Assembly (NCBI GenBank): GCA_024460105.1 | Contig: JANFXS010000002.1 | Coordinates: 310,001-374,000, forward strand | DNA length: 64,000 nucleotides | Source of the DNA: Anaerotignum faecicola | GTDB lineage: Bacteria; Bacillota; Clostridia; Lachnospirales; Anaerotignaceae | Direction: 5' to 3' | Part shown: positions 1-9,040 of the stretch, in pieces | How the letters are laid out: every line of letters begins with the position of its first letter | Numbering within the stretch: position 1 is the first letter of the stretch | Notes under the pieces: model-generated | Told to the model about the DNA's origin: nothing | What the model saw: the letters and a program-made list of their open reading frames with translations, nothing else | The model's database searches: none | Made by a program: the position numbers and the translations under genes

Positions 1-374
1 AGAAGTTCATGTCCGTAACAAAAATCGCCGTTTATGCCTATATCAACGGCAAAAACATCGGCCCCGCATACTTCCGCCATTATGGACGCGCTGGTTTTCC
101 CTTTTTCAAAATTTGCCGTAACCAAAGCAGTAACTTCCATGCCGGTCTGAGTCACTCCTTCCGCAACAACGCCGTGATCCCCGCACATCACCACAAGCGC
201 CGGTTTATCTGCACGGACGCTTTCGGCGCCGCTTATACCGGCAATTTTTATGACGGCGTCCTCAAGTTTTCCAAGCCCATATATAGGCTTTGCAATATTC
301 GCCCATCTTTTTGCGGCCTTCTCCATTTCCTTCCTGTCGGAAGGGCGTATTTCTTTAAAGCACGGAATTTCCAT
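1..374 (-). CDS. cobT: CobT, nicotinate-nucleotide:dimethylbenzimidazole phosphoribosyltransferase (N-terminal part)
   Basis: This is the first ~124 residues of a protein that runs off the left edge. The translation begins MEIPCFKEIRPSD and reaches a stretch with CGDHGVVAEGVTQTG, which is the conserved N-terminal signature of CobT. CobT activates the lower-ligand base of cobalamin by moving phosphoribose from nicotinate mononucleotide to dimethylbenzimidazole in the cytoplasm. The ATG at 374 overlaps the end of cbiA by 20 bp, so the two are probably translationally coupled and share the riboswitch-controlled operon. The catalytic C-terminal half lies outside the window. Confidence 0.9.
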   Translation of the reverse strand, partial: MEIPCFKEIRPSDRKEMEKAAKRWANIAKPIYGLGKLEDAVIKIAGISGAESVRADKPALVVMCGDHGVVAEGVTQTGMEVTALVTANFEKGKTSASIMAEVCGADVFAVDIGINGDFCYGHEL

Positions 375-1719
375 TTCTTTCACCACACTTTTTTAAAAAG
401 TTATACACGGCTTTAATATTGCTGTAAAAATATAAATGCGGAAATCCGGCAAACATGTTTTCCCCCGCATGCGCACAGTTCCAGCTTTTTTCGCTCATAG
501 GCTTCACGGCAACTGCTCCGTCCCCGTTATTCGTGCTGTCCCAATAATGAAATTCATGCCCTTTAAAAACGGTTTTTTCACTTCCGAAAATAGACGGCCT
601 TTCAATTCTTATTTCAGCATATCCAAAACGGTTAAGCTGCTCGGTTTTATAGCAGTGCCCTTTTATAAATCCAGCCATGTTATAATTAATGCCCCTTGCA
701 CTCTCAAGCATATCGGAAAGGTACATAAATCCGCCGCATTCGGCAAACACGGGCGTTCCGCCTTCAAGGGTTTCCTTAACGCTTTTAAGCATATGCCTGT
801 TTTCCGAAAGTTCTTTAGAAAAAAGTTCGGGGTACCCACCGCCGAATATAACCCCGTCCAGCCCGTCCGGCATGGCTTTGTCCATAAGAGGAGAAAAAGG
901 AACAATCTCCGCCCCCATTTTTTCCATAATCGTCAGGTTTTCGTTGTAGTAAAAACAAAATACATTATCCATTGCAACGCCGATCCTCACTTTTTTATCA
1001 AGTTTCGGTATATGCGGCGGTGAAAAAGGCATGTCTTTTGCCGTTTCGGCAGTTTTTATTATGCCGTTGATATCCACTGTTTCAACAAGCCTTTTAGCCA
1101 TAGAATCTATCTTTTCTTTGAGATTTTTAATCTCATGCGGCATTATAAGCCCTAAATGCCTGCTTTCAATGGTAAATTCCCTCACATCCGGAATATATCC
1201 GAAAACTTTTATTCCGAGGCTTTCTTCTATAACGCCTTTAAGACGTGCGTACATATGGTAAGTGGTTCTGTTAAGTATAACGCCGGAAATAAAACTGTTT
1301 TCCTTATAATCCATAAGGCCTTTTATAATGGGCACTATGGAAAGGCTCATCCCGCGGCAGTCCACAATCAGCACAACGGGCGTTCCGGTTGCGCGCGCCA
1401 CATCATATGTAGAAGCCTTGTCGCTTATTCCCCCCATACCGTCGTAATATCCCATAACGCCCTCTATTACCGCTATATCGCACCCCTTTGAACTGTCGTT
1501 TAATATGTAATTAACCGTGTCGTCATCGCAAAAGTATGTGTCAAGATTTCCGGTTTTAGTGCCGAGTATTTTTGCATGGAACATTGGATCGATATAATCC
1601 GGGCCGCATTTAAAAGCGCTTACTTTAAGTTTCTTATTCATAATGGCCTGTATTATGCCGCATGTTATAAACGTCTTTCCGCTGCCGCTTTTAGGCGCCG
1701 CCAAAAGTATCCTGTTCAT
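355..1719 (-). CDS. cbiA: CbiA, cobyrinate a,c-diamide synthase
   Basis: A 454-residue protein of normal CbiA length. It amidates the a and c side chains of cobyrinate using ATP and glutamine. The N-terminus carries a Walker A-like PKSGSGKT (residues 9-16) and the DYIDP motif near 41-45 of the dethiobiotin-synthetase-like domain. The C-terminal class-I glutamine amidotransferase domain has FAECGG, with the nucleophile Cys near residue 328, and a late GFPHLYF histidine motif. The frame stays open 18 bp upstream, but a GGGGGAGGGG ribosome site sits just before the ATG at 1719, which I chose. It overlaps the upstream fusion gene by 29 bp and cobT by 20 bp. Confidence 0.95.
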   Translation of the reverse strand: MNRILLAAPKSGSGKTFITCGIIQAIMNKKLKVSAFKCGPDYIDPMFHAKILGTKTGNLDTYFCDDDTVNYILNDSSKGCDIAVIEGVMGYYDGMGGISDKASTYDVARATGTPVVLIVDCRGMSLSIVPIIKGLMDYKENSFISGVILNRTTYHMYARLKGVIEESLGIKVFGYIPDVREFTIESRHLGLIMPHEIKNLKEKIDSMAKRLVETVDINGIIKTAETAKDMPFSPPHIPKLDKKVRIGVAMDNVFCFYYNENLTIMEKMGAEIVPFSPLMDKAMPDGLDGVIFGGGYPELFSKELSENRHMLKSVKETLEGGTPVFAECGGFMYLSDMLESARGINYNMAGFIKGHCYKTEQLNRFGYAEIRIERPSIFGSEKTVFKGHEFHYWDSTNNGDGAVAVKPMSEKSWNCAHAGENMFAGFPHLYFYSNIKAVYNFLKKCGERNGNSVL

Positions 1720-3676
1720 TTGCCCCTCCCCCTTCAAACGAAATTATATAAACCGGATTATTTGCTTTCATAAGACGGCTTTTCCCGGCTTTCCTTGCCT
1801 TTGAAACATTAATCTGCAATATTTCCTCTTCAATTAAACTGAATTTTTCCACACAGTTTAAAACAGCCGACAATGTTTCAATAGTAACGGCATTGACAAC
1901 AAATCTTGCGCGGTTGTTTTTATTCAACGCTTCCGATATTATTTTCTCAATGTTCCCGCCGCTTCCTCCTATAAACACATGGGTAGGCGGCGGCAGCAGT
2001 TTAATCGCTTCCGGGGCTTCTCCTGCGGCAATCTCAATATTTGAAACTGAAAAAAGCTTAGAATTTCTTTCAATCAGGCTTAAAGCTTCCTGATTTTTTT
2101 CAACTGCAAAAACTTTCCAGCAGAATGGGGCGGCCTCAACGCTTACGCTTCCGGTTCCGGCGCCTATATCATACAGCACCGAGTCCTTCCGCAGTTTAAG
2201 TTTGGCAACGGACACCGCCCTTACCTCGCTTTTAGTCATAGGCGCTTCGCCGCGTATAAAACTTCCGTCGTCTATACACATATGCCTTGATTTAAAACCC
2301 GTATTTTCCGCAAGCATAACGCTCAACGGTTCAAAACTCATATTTTTAAGGCTTTCCGCCGTGCCTTCGGTTATTTTTTCATTAGTATATGAAAGGTTTT
2401 CCCCAACGTAAATTTTAACTTTACCAAGTCCGTATTCGGCAAGCTTCCCGCATACATATTCCGCCGTGTTCCTGCCCCCGAGGAGAATAAAAACGCGTCC
2501 GTTTTCATAAACTTCGTTTACAAAATCCGTTTCCCTGCCGTGAAGGCTTACAGTCTTTGTCCCCTCGTAGCTTTTTCCCATTTTGTCCATAAAATATACG
2601 AACGACGAAATACCGCAAAAATACGAAACGCAAAATCCTTCAAGCCGGCGGGCAAGTTCTTTCGCTCCGCTGAAAAAACCGGTATCGCCAGAAAACAGCA
2701 CCGATATTTCTTCGCACATGCTGTTTTTGATTATATTTAAAATATCGTCGGATTTATAGGCCTCCGCATAATTTTTTTTATACGCGCCCAAGTCTTTTAA
2801 AATGCGTCGGCTGCCTATTATAAGCCCGCTCCTTTTAACCGCGTCCCGCGCTTCAACTGTAAGAAGGCGGGCGTTTCCGCATCCGGCGCCTATTATATTT
2901 ATTTTCTTCCCGCCGTCTGCTTTGCGAAACCTTTTTTCGATTATTTCTCTAACTTCCTCTATCGAATATCCGCTCTCACGCGGCCTTCCTATTACAATAG
3001 GCGTTACAGCCGCGTCTTTGCAAGCCTCGATTTTTTCATTGTACCCGCCGCGCCCCGACGTTTCTTTTGTAAGCATATATTTAATGTTATACTGTTTCAT
3101 AACGGCGCTGTTAATTTCCTTTGAAAACGGCCCCTGCATGCATATTATGTTTTCGGCCTTAAACCCAAGCCCCAAAGCTTTTGAAAGGTTTTCCGGCTCC
3201 GGCAGTATCCTTATGACAAACCTTTCACGAAACCCGGGAACAGCCGAAAGCAAAGGCAGATCTTTACTGCCTGTTGTGATAAATACGCGTCCGTCGGTAT
3301 TTTTAAGGTACCCGACTGCTTCTTCTGTATTTTCCGTATAAACTATGCCTTCGCGCCCCAAATTGTCATATCCTCGTATAAGGCGTATATATTCGGCGTT
3401 AAGTTCCGAACATGCCTCCCGTATATTTTCGGACGCTTCTTTTGCAAAAGGATGTGTCGCATCTATCACAAAATATGGCTTTTCATTTAAAATTTCCCGC
3501 TTTATGCCTTCCTTGTCAAGCCGTCCGGCTGAAACCGTCCCGTATTCCATTTCAGGCATAATTTCCTTTCCGTATTCCGTAGCGACATATATTTTGAAAC
3601 TTATGCGCATGCAGTTTAAAAATTCCGCCGTTTCACGGCCTTCACTTGTGCCGGCAAACAATAATATATTTCCCAT
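1691..3676 (-). CDS. CbiJ-CbiE-CbiT triple fusion (precorrin-6A reductase, C5/C15-methyltransferase and decarboxylase)
   Basis: One 661-residue open frame carries three corrin-ring enzymes in series. Residues 1-250 are a CbiJ/CobK reductase (start MGNILLFAGTSEGR; ATHPFA near 73). Residues about 257-455 are a CbiE-type C5 methyltransferase (IIGAGCGNARLLT; SGDTGFFSG near 330). Residues about 465-650 are a CbiT-type C15 methyltransferase/decarboxylase (DIGAGTGSVSVEA near 503; GGSGG near 571). CbiE-CbiT fusions equal CobL and are common; an additional in-frame CbiJ is less usual. The fused enzymes would act in sequence after ring contraction. No internal stop or frameshift is visible. The start has an AGGGGAA ribosome site. 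The gene lies 11 bp after cbiH and overlaps cbiA. Confidence 0.93.
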   Translation of the reverse strand: MGNILLFAGTSEGRETAEFLNCMRISFKIYVATEYGKEIMPEMEYGTVSAGRLDKEGIKREILNEKPYFVIDATHPFAKEASENIREACSELNAEYIRLIRGYDNLGREGIVYTENTEEAVGYLKNTDGRVFITTGSKDLPLLSAVPGFRERFVIRILPEPENLSKALGLGFKAENIICMQGPFSKEINSAVMKQYNIKYMLTKETSGRGGYNEKIEACKDAAVTPIVIGRPRESGYSIEEVREIIEKRFRKADGGKKINIIGAGCGNARLLTVEARDAVKRSGLIIGSRRILKDLGAYKKNYAEAYKSDDILNIIKNSMCEEISVLFSGDTGFFSGAKELARRLEGFCVSYFCGISSFVYFMDKMGKSYEGTKTVSLHGRETDFVNEVYENGRVFILLGGRNTAEYVCGKLAEYGLGKVKIYVGENLSYTNEKITEGTAESLKNMSFEPLSVMLAENTGFKSRHMCIDDGSFIRGEAPMTKSEVRAVSVAKLKLRKDSVLYDIGAGTGSVSVEAAPFCWKVFAVEKNQEALSLIERNSKLFSVSNIEIAAGEAPEAIKLLPPPTHVFIGGSGGNIEKIISEALNKNNRARFVVNAVTIETLSAVLNCVEKFSLIEEEILQINVSKARKAGKSRLMKANNPVYIISFEGGGANEQDTFGGA

Positions 3677-3687
3677 AAAATTCCCCT

Positions 3688-4416
3688 TTATAAAGAGTAC
3701 CCTCTCGGAGTAACTACAAAACCGTTTATTTCCTTTGTTTCACTGCTGCCAATAAAAACGGTTGTAAACATATCCGCCTTATACTCCCTGAGTTCGTTGA
3801 GGGTTAAAATATGCTTTTCGACGCCTTCGCGTCCTATGTTCCTGACAGCGGCGCACACGGTACTGCCGTCCTTATATTTCAGCATAATATCACAGGCCTT
3901 TTTTAAATATCCTTCCCTTTTTTTGCTTGAAGGATTATATATGCATACTGCAAAATCGCCTTCAGCCGCCGCTTTAAGCCTGTTTTCTATTGTTTCCCAG
4001 CTTGTAAGCAAATCGCTTAAGCTTATAACGGCAAAATCGTGTGTCAGAGGCGCCCCAAGCAAAGCCCCTCCGCTTAAAGCCGCCGTAATCCCGCTTACCA
4101 CTTCAATTTCAACGTTCGGATATCCTTTTCCAAGCTCCAATACAAGCCCCGCCATGCCGTACACCCCGGCGTCGCCGCTGCATATGACTGCCGTTCTTCG
4201 CCCTTTGGCGGCTTGTTCCAAAGCCATAATACATCTTTCTTTTTCCTTTCTCATAGGCGTTGACAAAAATTCGGCGTCCTTAAAATACTTCCTGACAAGC
4301 TCCACATAAACGGTATATCCTATAATTACATCGCACCCGTTCAATACGTTTAAAGCCCGTATCGTCATATCTTCAAAACTTCCCGGGCCAATCCCCACAA
4401 CATACAGCTTATTCAA
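3688..4416 (-). CDS. cbiH: CbiH, cobalt-precorrin-3B C17-methyltransferase
   Basis: A 242-residue SAM-dependent tetrapyrrole methylase that contracts the ring in the anaerobic route. The N-terminus has VGIGPGSFEDMTIRA, typical of the family, and ICSGDAGVYGMAG near residues 78-90 matches the CbiH/CobJ SGD-GVYGMAG motif. The start is TTG at 4416, inside the end of cbiG (8-bp overlap). No ATG fits better, because the conserved LYVVGIGPG begins at residue 4. Initiation probably relies on coupling to cbiG, since the nearest GGGGG stretch is rather far away. Confidence 0.93.
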   Translation of the reverse strand: MNKLYVVGIGPGSFEDMTIRALNVLNGCDVIIGYTVYVELVRKYFKDAEFLSTPMRKEKERCIMALEQAAKGRRTAVICSGDAGVYGMAGLVLELGKGYPNVEIEVVSGITAALSGGALLGAPLTHDFAVISLSDLLTSWETIENRLKAAAEGDFAVCIYNPSSKKREGYLKKACDIMLKYKDGSTVCAAVRNIGREGVEKHILTLNELREYKADMFTTVFIGSSETKEINGFVVTPRGYSL

Positions 4417-5404
4417 AACAAACCGAGCCCCCTTTCATTGAAATTGCAGTGGTAACGCCGTTTAAAACGCTTTTTCCCGCAACGATATTACCTTCGCATA
4501 AAACCGCGCTTCTCTCGCAGACATTGCCGACTCCCGTTTTTTCCTGTACAAAATCGGAATGGGAGAAAACGCCCTCAGCATTTTTCAATTCTTCCGCGCT
4601 GTAGAATACGGGTTTTATATCATATTTTCCGCAAAATTCAAGCAGGCCGTTTTCATCTTTTTTTATATCTATGGTCGCTATATTTTTAACTGCCAAAAAG
4701 TCGATGTTACTTCTTTCAAGCGCGGAAAATACGGCTTTTTCTATATCATAAACGCTTGCGCCCCTCCGGCATCCTATGCCGACCGCCGCGTTTTTCGGAA
4801 TTAAATGGAGCGTATTCAAAAAAGGATTTTCTTTAAAAGGGGAAATAACAAATCCCGTCCCATTGTCATTTCCCGGGGAATATAAGTTTATTTCCTTAGG
4901 AATACCGCCAGATACTTCAAGCCTTGTTACAAAAGGTATTTTTTCACCTTTCAGAATAAGGGATGAAATTTTCTTGGCCAATTCCCTTTCCTTTATAACC
5001 AAACCGTTTTCCGCTGCAAAAACATCCACTGCAAATAAGCCGTTGACGTCCGTTGCAGTAGTTAAAACAGGAACCGCCCCCAACGCATCGGCTATCGTTA
5101 CGGCAAGCTTATTGCCGCCGCCCACATGGCCGCTTAACAACGGTATAACATACCGCCCTTTTTCATCAATCACAATAACGGCGGGATCATGCATCTTGTC
5201 CTTAATAAAAGGCGCCGCCGCCCTAACGGCTATCCCCGCCGCTCCTATAAAAACCATCGGACTGCCTTCTTCAAACGATTTTTTCGCAAAATCACCCGTC
5301 TTAAACGAGCCGTCAAATTCAAATTTCCGGAAAGTATCAAAAACAGAGCAAAGCTTTCTGTTAAGACAATGACCATTATAAGTAAAGCTTATGACGTTAA
5401 CCAT
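4409..5404 (-). CDS. cbiG: CbiG, cobalt-precorrin-5A hydrolase
   Basis: A 331-residue protein that opens the delta-lactone of cobalt-precorrin-5A and releases acetaldehyde, a step specific to the anaerobic pathway. Recognisable parts are FIGAAGIAVRAAAPF near residue 56, VIVDEKGRYVIPLLSGHVGG-like text and TTATDVNG, then a C-terminal half starting NAAVGIGCRRGA that is the CbiG C domain. The frame is open 60 bp upstream, but an AGGGGAA ribosome site precedes the ATG at 5404 and the family start (MVNVISFTYNG) fits there. It overlaps cbiF by 8 bp and cbiH by 8 bp. Confidence 0.92.
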   Translation of the reverse strand: MVNVISFTYNGHCLNRKLCSVFDTFRKFEFDGSFKTGDFAKKSFEEGSPMVFIGAAGIAVRAAAPFIKDKMHDPAVIVIDEKGRYVIPLLSGHVGGGNKLAVTIADALGAVPVLTTATDVNGLFAVDVFAAENGLVIKERELAKKISSLILKGEKIPFVTRLEVSGGIPKEINLYSPGNDNGTGFVISPFKENPFLNTLHLIPKNAAVGIGCRRGASVYDIEKAVFSALERSNIDFLAVKNIATIDIKKDENGLLEFCGKYDIKPVFYSAEELKNAEGVFSHSDFVQEKTGVGNVCERSAVLCEGNIVAGKSVLNGVTTAISMKGGSVCFE

Positions 5405-6158
5405 TTCCGTTCCCCTGCCTGAAACCCGTTGTAAACGATGGATCGTACAATTTAGAGCGTTCATATGCGCCGTTTATAATCTCGCCTACTATAATAAGAG
5501 CAGTTTTATTTATTTTCTCCCTTTCGGCGGTTTGTGAAAGAGTTCCTACCGTACATATAACCTTTTTTTCATCCTCCCACGTTGCCTTATATACAATCGC
5601 GCAAGGCGTATCATAGCTATAGCCGCCTTCTATAAGCCTTTGCGAAAGCTCTTTTGTCATTCCGGCGCTTAAAAAAATAACCATTGTGGCATTATGCGCG
5701 GCGAAAGTTTCGATTTTTTCCTTTTCCGGCACGGGAGTACGCCCTTCCATTCTTGTAATAATAACAGACTGGGAAATTCCCGGCAGGGTATATTCTATTC
5801 CTAATGACGCCGCCGCGGCCAAAAACGAACTTACTCCGGGGCAAACGTCATATTCTATTCCAAGCCTCTCAAGTTCATCGTACTGTTCCTTTACGGCGCC
5901 GTAAATCGACATGTCCCCCGTGTGCAGCCTTACTGTAGTTTTGCCTCTGCTTTCGGCCTTTTTAATAACGCCGATAACTTCCTCAAGGGTCATTTCCGCA
6001 CTGTTAAATACTTCGCTTTCGGTTTTCCTGTATTCGAGAAGCTCTTTGTTTACAAGGCTCCCCGCATATATTATAACGTCGGCTTTTTCTATCAGTTCTT
6101 TTCCTCTTACGGTTATAAGGTCTTTTGCTCCGCTTCCCGCCCCGACAAAATGAACCAT
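5397..6158 (-). CDS. cbiF: CbiF, cobalt-precorrin-4 C11-methyltransferase
   Basis: A 253-residue SAM-dependent methylase. Its start, MVHFVGAGSGAKDLITVRG, and the later TTVRLHTGDMSIYGAVKEQ are hallmark CbiF/CobM motifs (GAGPGD-like SAM loop and HTGDPS-YGA-like substrate loop; here TGDMSIYGA). It methylates C11 before CbiG acts. The ATG at 6158 has an AAGGGGGAA ribosome site and starts 2 bp after the cbiL stop. Length is normal for the family. Confidence 0.95.
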   Translation of the reverse strand: MVHFVGAGSGAKDLITVRGKELIEKADVIIYAGSLVNKELLEYRKTESEVFNSAEMTLEEVIGVIKKAESRGKTTVRLHTGDMSIYGAVKEQYDELERLGIEYDVCPGVSSFLAAAASLGIEYTLPGISQSVIITRMEGRTPVPEKEKIETFAAHNATMVIFLSAGMTKELSQRLIEGGYSYDTPCAIVYKATWEDEKKVICTVGTLSQTAEREKINKTALIIVGEIINGAYERSKLYDPSFTTGFRQGNGNG

Positions 6159-6160
6159 GA

Positions 6161-6838
6161 TTATTCCCCCTTAACAACTATCGTGGTGAAATATCCGAAA
6201 CTTTCGGCATTTTCAAAAACCTTCCTTTCGTTCCCCATAGTACAGTTTTCAATTCCCATCGCTTTAAATCCCTTAGCTTCCGCGCACTTAAATATTTCTT
6301 CAACATGTTTTCCCGCTTTCATAAAAACTTTAGTGCCGTTAAGCCCCATTAAACGTTCAATTCCTCCGTACGCCGCCGGTATTATGTGAAGCGGCTCGTT
6401 TTTTACGGTAAGGCTTGTGTTAAGGCTTGCCCCTACGGCGCAAAAGCTCGGCACGCCGGGACATATTTCCGTTTCAAATCCTTTTTCCCTTATTAACGGT
6501 TCTATATATGAAAACGTCGAATATATGGAAACGTCGCCGAGGGTTATAAAACATACGTCCTCGCCTTTATCCAGTATACTTTCTATCATAACGGCTTTTT
6601 CCCTGTACGAGCCGTCTAAAACGGCTTTATCGGCAGTCATCGGAAAATCCATATATAATATTTCTTTTCCGTCCGTATTGACGATTCCTTTAACAATATC
6701 AAGCGCAGCGTTTTTTTCACCCTTTGTTTTCGGAACGGCTAAACACTTTGTTCTACCGATTATTTTAACCGCCCTGAGAGTAAGGAGATCCGCGCTTCCC
6801 GGCCCGACTCCAACTCCGTAAAGCTTTCCTTTAATCAT
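6161..6838 (-). CDS. cbiL: CbiL, cobalt-precorrin-2 C20-methyltransferase
   Basis: A 225-residue SAM-dependent methylase that acts first after cobalt insertion. The N-terminus reads YGVGVGPGSADLLTLRAVKII, and the CFITLGDVSIYSTFSY stretch near residue 95 is the CbiL/CobI substrate loop. The start ATG overlaps the cbiD stop by 4 bp and has a GGAGGGGA ribosome site. The gene belongs to the cbiK-to-cobT operon. Confidence 0.95.
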   Translation of the reverse strand: MIKGKLYGVGVGPGSADLLTLRAVKIIGRTKCLAVPKTKGEKNAALDIVKGIVNTDGKEILYMDFPMTADKAVLDGSYREKAVMIESILDKGEDVCFITLGDVSIYSTFSYIEPLIREKGFETEICPGVPSFCAVGASLNTSLTVKNEPLHIIPAAYGGIERLMGLNGTKVFMKAGKHVEEIFKCAEAKGFKAMGIENCTMGNERKVFENAESFGYFTTIVVKGE

Positions 6839-7968
6839 ATTTCCCCTCCAAATTCGCCGACAAGCTTTTTCCCGTTTTTCCCGGCCGAAAGCAGTCCGCG
6901 CTTATCGCTGTAAATTATAACGCCGCACGAAACAAACCCGCGCGTCCTCATATTAACGTAATATTCCGCTTTTCCTGCCACGCTGTCCATAATCTGATGG
7001 AAAACTCCGTATTTTTCAAGCAATTCCAAAGCCTCGTCCGTCGTCGTGCATGCCATAATTTCACGGCAGACATCGGCGCCTCGGTATAAAGCCGTATGCG
7101 CCGCAAGTATCTCCATACGGCAGTCTGCAAAACTGCTGTGCGTATTCATAATACCGCCCGCAAGCTTTACAAATTTCCCTATGTGTCCCGCAAGCAAAAC
7201 ATTTTTAAATTTATATTCAGCGGCAAAATCCAAAAGCTCGCCAACGTAATTTGAAAATTTTACAGTTTCGGCCCCTTCAAGACCTTTTATCCCTTTTATG
7301 AAATTTTCGCCGTAATTTCCGGGAACCGCAATAAATCCTTCCGCACCGCTTCCTTTCATAACCTTCAGCTCGGCGCCTATGGTATCTATTATCGCCCTTG
7401 TGCTCATCGGCTCCACAATCCCGCTGGTACCTATTATTGAGATCCCGCCTTCTATACCCAGCCTGGGATTAAATGTTTTCTCTGCCGCTTCCCTTCCGTT
7501 CGGAACCGAAATTATAATTTCAATCCCTCCCGTATATCCGTACTTCCTGCAAATTTCCTCAGTTTCCTCTTTTAACAGCCTTCTTGGAACGGAATTAATG
7601 GCCGCTGCTCCGACCTCGCAGTCAAGGCCTTTTCTTGTAACCCGTCCAACGCCTTCCCCTCCGTCTATCGAAATACCGTTTTCAATTTTTCTTACGGAAG
7701 CGTATATTTTTAATCCGTCCGTAACGTCAATGTCATCTCCGCCGTCTTTAATAACGCAGCACGAAACCGCGCCGTTTTCAATCTTCAGATCCGAAACGCC
7801 AGCCGACACATATATTCCTTTCGGCGTCGTATAACCTGAATATTCCGGCGTTATGCCCGTAAAAAGATATTCCAAAGCGGCTTTTGCCGCCATAACCGCG
7901 CAGCTTCCCGTTGTATATCCGCAGCGGTATGATTTATTGTTTTTAGTTATATAATATTCAAAAGGCAT
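6835..7968 (-). CDS. cbiD: CbiD, cobalt-precorrin-5B C1-methyltransferase
   Basis: A 377-residue protein with the diagnostic CbiD opening RCGYTTGSCAVMAAKAA at residues 16-32, VPNGREAAEKTFNPRLGI-type text mid-protein, ISIIGTSGIVEPMS, and LAGHIGKFVKLAGGIMNTHS in the second half. CbiD methylates C1 in the anaerobic pathway only, so its presence supports that route. It follows cbiK by 8 bp with an AGGTGG ribosome site and overlaps cbiL by 4 bp. Confidence 0.95.
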   Translation of the reverse strand: MPFEYYITKNNKSYRCGYTTGSCAVMAAKAALEYLFTGITPEYSGYTTPKGIYVSAGVSDLKIENGAVSCCVIKDGGDDIDVTDGLKIYASVRKIENGISIDGGEGVGRVTRKGLDCEVGAAAINSVPRRLLKEETEEICRKYGYTGGIEIIISVPNGREAAEKTFNPRLGIEGGISIIGTSGIVEPMSTRAIIDTIGAELKVMKGSGAEGFIAVPGNYGENFIKGIKGLEGAETVKFSNYVGELLDFAAEYKFKNVLLAGHIGKFVKLAGGIMNTHSSFADCRMEILAAHTALYRGADVCREIMACTTTDEALELLEKYGVFHQIMDSVAGKAEYYVNMRTRGFVSCGVIIYSDKRGLLSAGKNGKKLVGEFGGEI

Positions 7969-7976
7969 TATGCCAC

Positions 7977-8747
7977 CTATATTCCCAAATACATTTTAAT
8001 ATGCTTTATGTACAGTTCCTGTATTCCCGCGTATTCTCCAAGACCTTTCATTATAACGTCGGTTTTTATGCCGTTTTCTGTAAACGCGCTTTTCCAGCTG
8101 TTTTCATCGCCTGCCATATCGTTGTTCGCATGGTCGCCCGCAACAAGCATAAACGGAGTTAAAACAGCCTTTTTATATCCCGCTTTCTTTACAAGGCCGA
8201 TTACATTGTCTAAACTCGGATACGCCTCTACAGCGCCCACAAAAACATTTACATATCCTTTCTCCTTGAACATATAGTCAAGCGCGCCGTAAACCGTATT
8301 CACATAATGTTCCGTGCCGTGCCCCATAAACACAAGAGCCGACTCTTTATCTATATTAATCTCTTTCATCAAAACGGAAATAATCCGCTCCATATCGTCC
8401 GTAGAATATATAAGGGGACGGCCTGTTTTCAAAACTTTGAACCTGTCTTTATATTCTTCGGAAAGAGCCGCCGCTTTTTCATATTCGTCCCCCGCTATTA
8501 TATGCGTCGGCGCAATATAAACCTCGTCGTACCCGTCCTTTTCCAGCTTTTTAAGGGCCAAAGGCACATCGTCTACATAAAAACCTTTTTCGGCAAGGCT
8601 TTTTATAATCATACCGCTTGTAAACGCCCTTCTTACTTCATATTCTCCGTACTCTTTCCTGATTCTGTCTTCAACGACAGCTATATTTTTTTTAAACGTA
8701 TCTTTGTAGCTTGTACCAAAGCTTACAACAAGTATAGCTTTTTTCAT
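7977..8747 (-). CDS. cbiK: CbiK, anaerobic sirohydrochlorin cobaltochelatase
   Basis: A 256-residue class-II chelatase that inserts Co2+ into sirohydrochlorin. It begins MKKAILVVSFGTSYKDTF, as CbiK does. Candidate metal ligands are His143 in MGHGTEH, Glu174 in GAVEAYP and His206 in AGDHANND, matching the known His/Glu/His arrangement of Salmonella CbiK (established knowledge: H145, E175, H207). No signal peptide is visible, so it should be cytoplasmic. I used the ATG at 8747, preceded by AAAGGGGAA, rather than an upstream in-frame codon. It is the first gene after the riboswitch leader. Confidence 0.94.
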   Translation of the reverse strand: MKKAILVVSFGTSYKDTFKKNIAVVEDRIRKEYGEYEVRRAFTSGMIIKSLAEKGFYVDDVPLALKKLEKDGYDEVYIAPTHIIAGDEYEKAAALSEEYKDRFKVLKTGRPLIYSTDDMERIISVLMKEINIDKESALVFMGHGTEHYVNTVYGALDYMFKEKGYVNVFVGAVEAYPSLDNVIGLVKKAGYKKAVLTPFMLVAGDHANNDMAGDENSWKSAFTENGIKTDVIMKGLGEYAGIQELYIKHIKMYLGI

Positions 8748-8802
8748 TATATTTCCCCTTTGCAAATTTTAGGGCTATATAAACAAAGCCCTTTTCCTAA
8801 AA

Positions 8803-8860
8803 GAAAAAAGGCGCGGAAAAATAATAATACGCCATGCGCCCAATGCCCCGTTAAGCGCAT
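8803..8860 (-). terminator. Riboswitch expression platform: mutually exclusive terminator and antiterminator
   Basis: On the minus strand GGCGC (8836-8840) can pair with GCGCC (8810-8814), followed at once by a run of six U and a further U-rich stretch (8798-8809), which looks like an intrinsic terminator with a long loop. The same bases can instead join the AUGCGC (8855-8860) / GCGCAU (8834-8839) hairpin, which would block the terminator. Which form cobalamin favours is inferred from the general behaviour of such leaders, in which ligand binding turns expression off. Confidence 0.6.
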
Positions 8861-8863
8861 AAC

Positions 8864-9031
8864 AAACCGTTAAAAGGCAGGTCTTCCGGCTTATGCTTTA
8901 ACGCCCGGCAAGCCTTCCCGTTAAAAACAGTGGCATAAATGTCAGGCAACGCAGTTACGGCGGCGGCACCGCGTGGGATTTTAACCCAACTTCCCTATTA
9001 TCCCGGCCATATCCCGGGCGCCTTTTGGTTT
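8864..9031 (-). ncRNA. Cobalamin (AdoCbl-type) riboswitch aptamer
   Basis: The minus strand carries the 3' B12 box AAGCCGGAAGACCTGCC (8877-8893), the GGGAAG block before it, the GCC-CUG core, and a 5' segment with GGGAAGUUGGG and AAUCCCACGCGGUGCC. The two ends pair as P1 (AAAAGG at 9021-9026 with CCUUUU at 8872-8877). It sits directly upstream of cbiK and should control the whole corrin operon. Confidence 0.93.
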
Positions 9032-9040
9032 ATTCATTAT

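Noticed and set aside
7046-7834. Plus-strand frames opposite cbiD
   Set aside because: They are shadows of the cbiD gene and have no ribosome site or family match.
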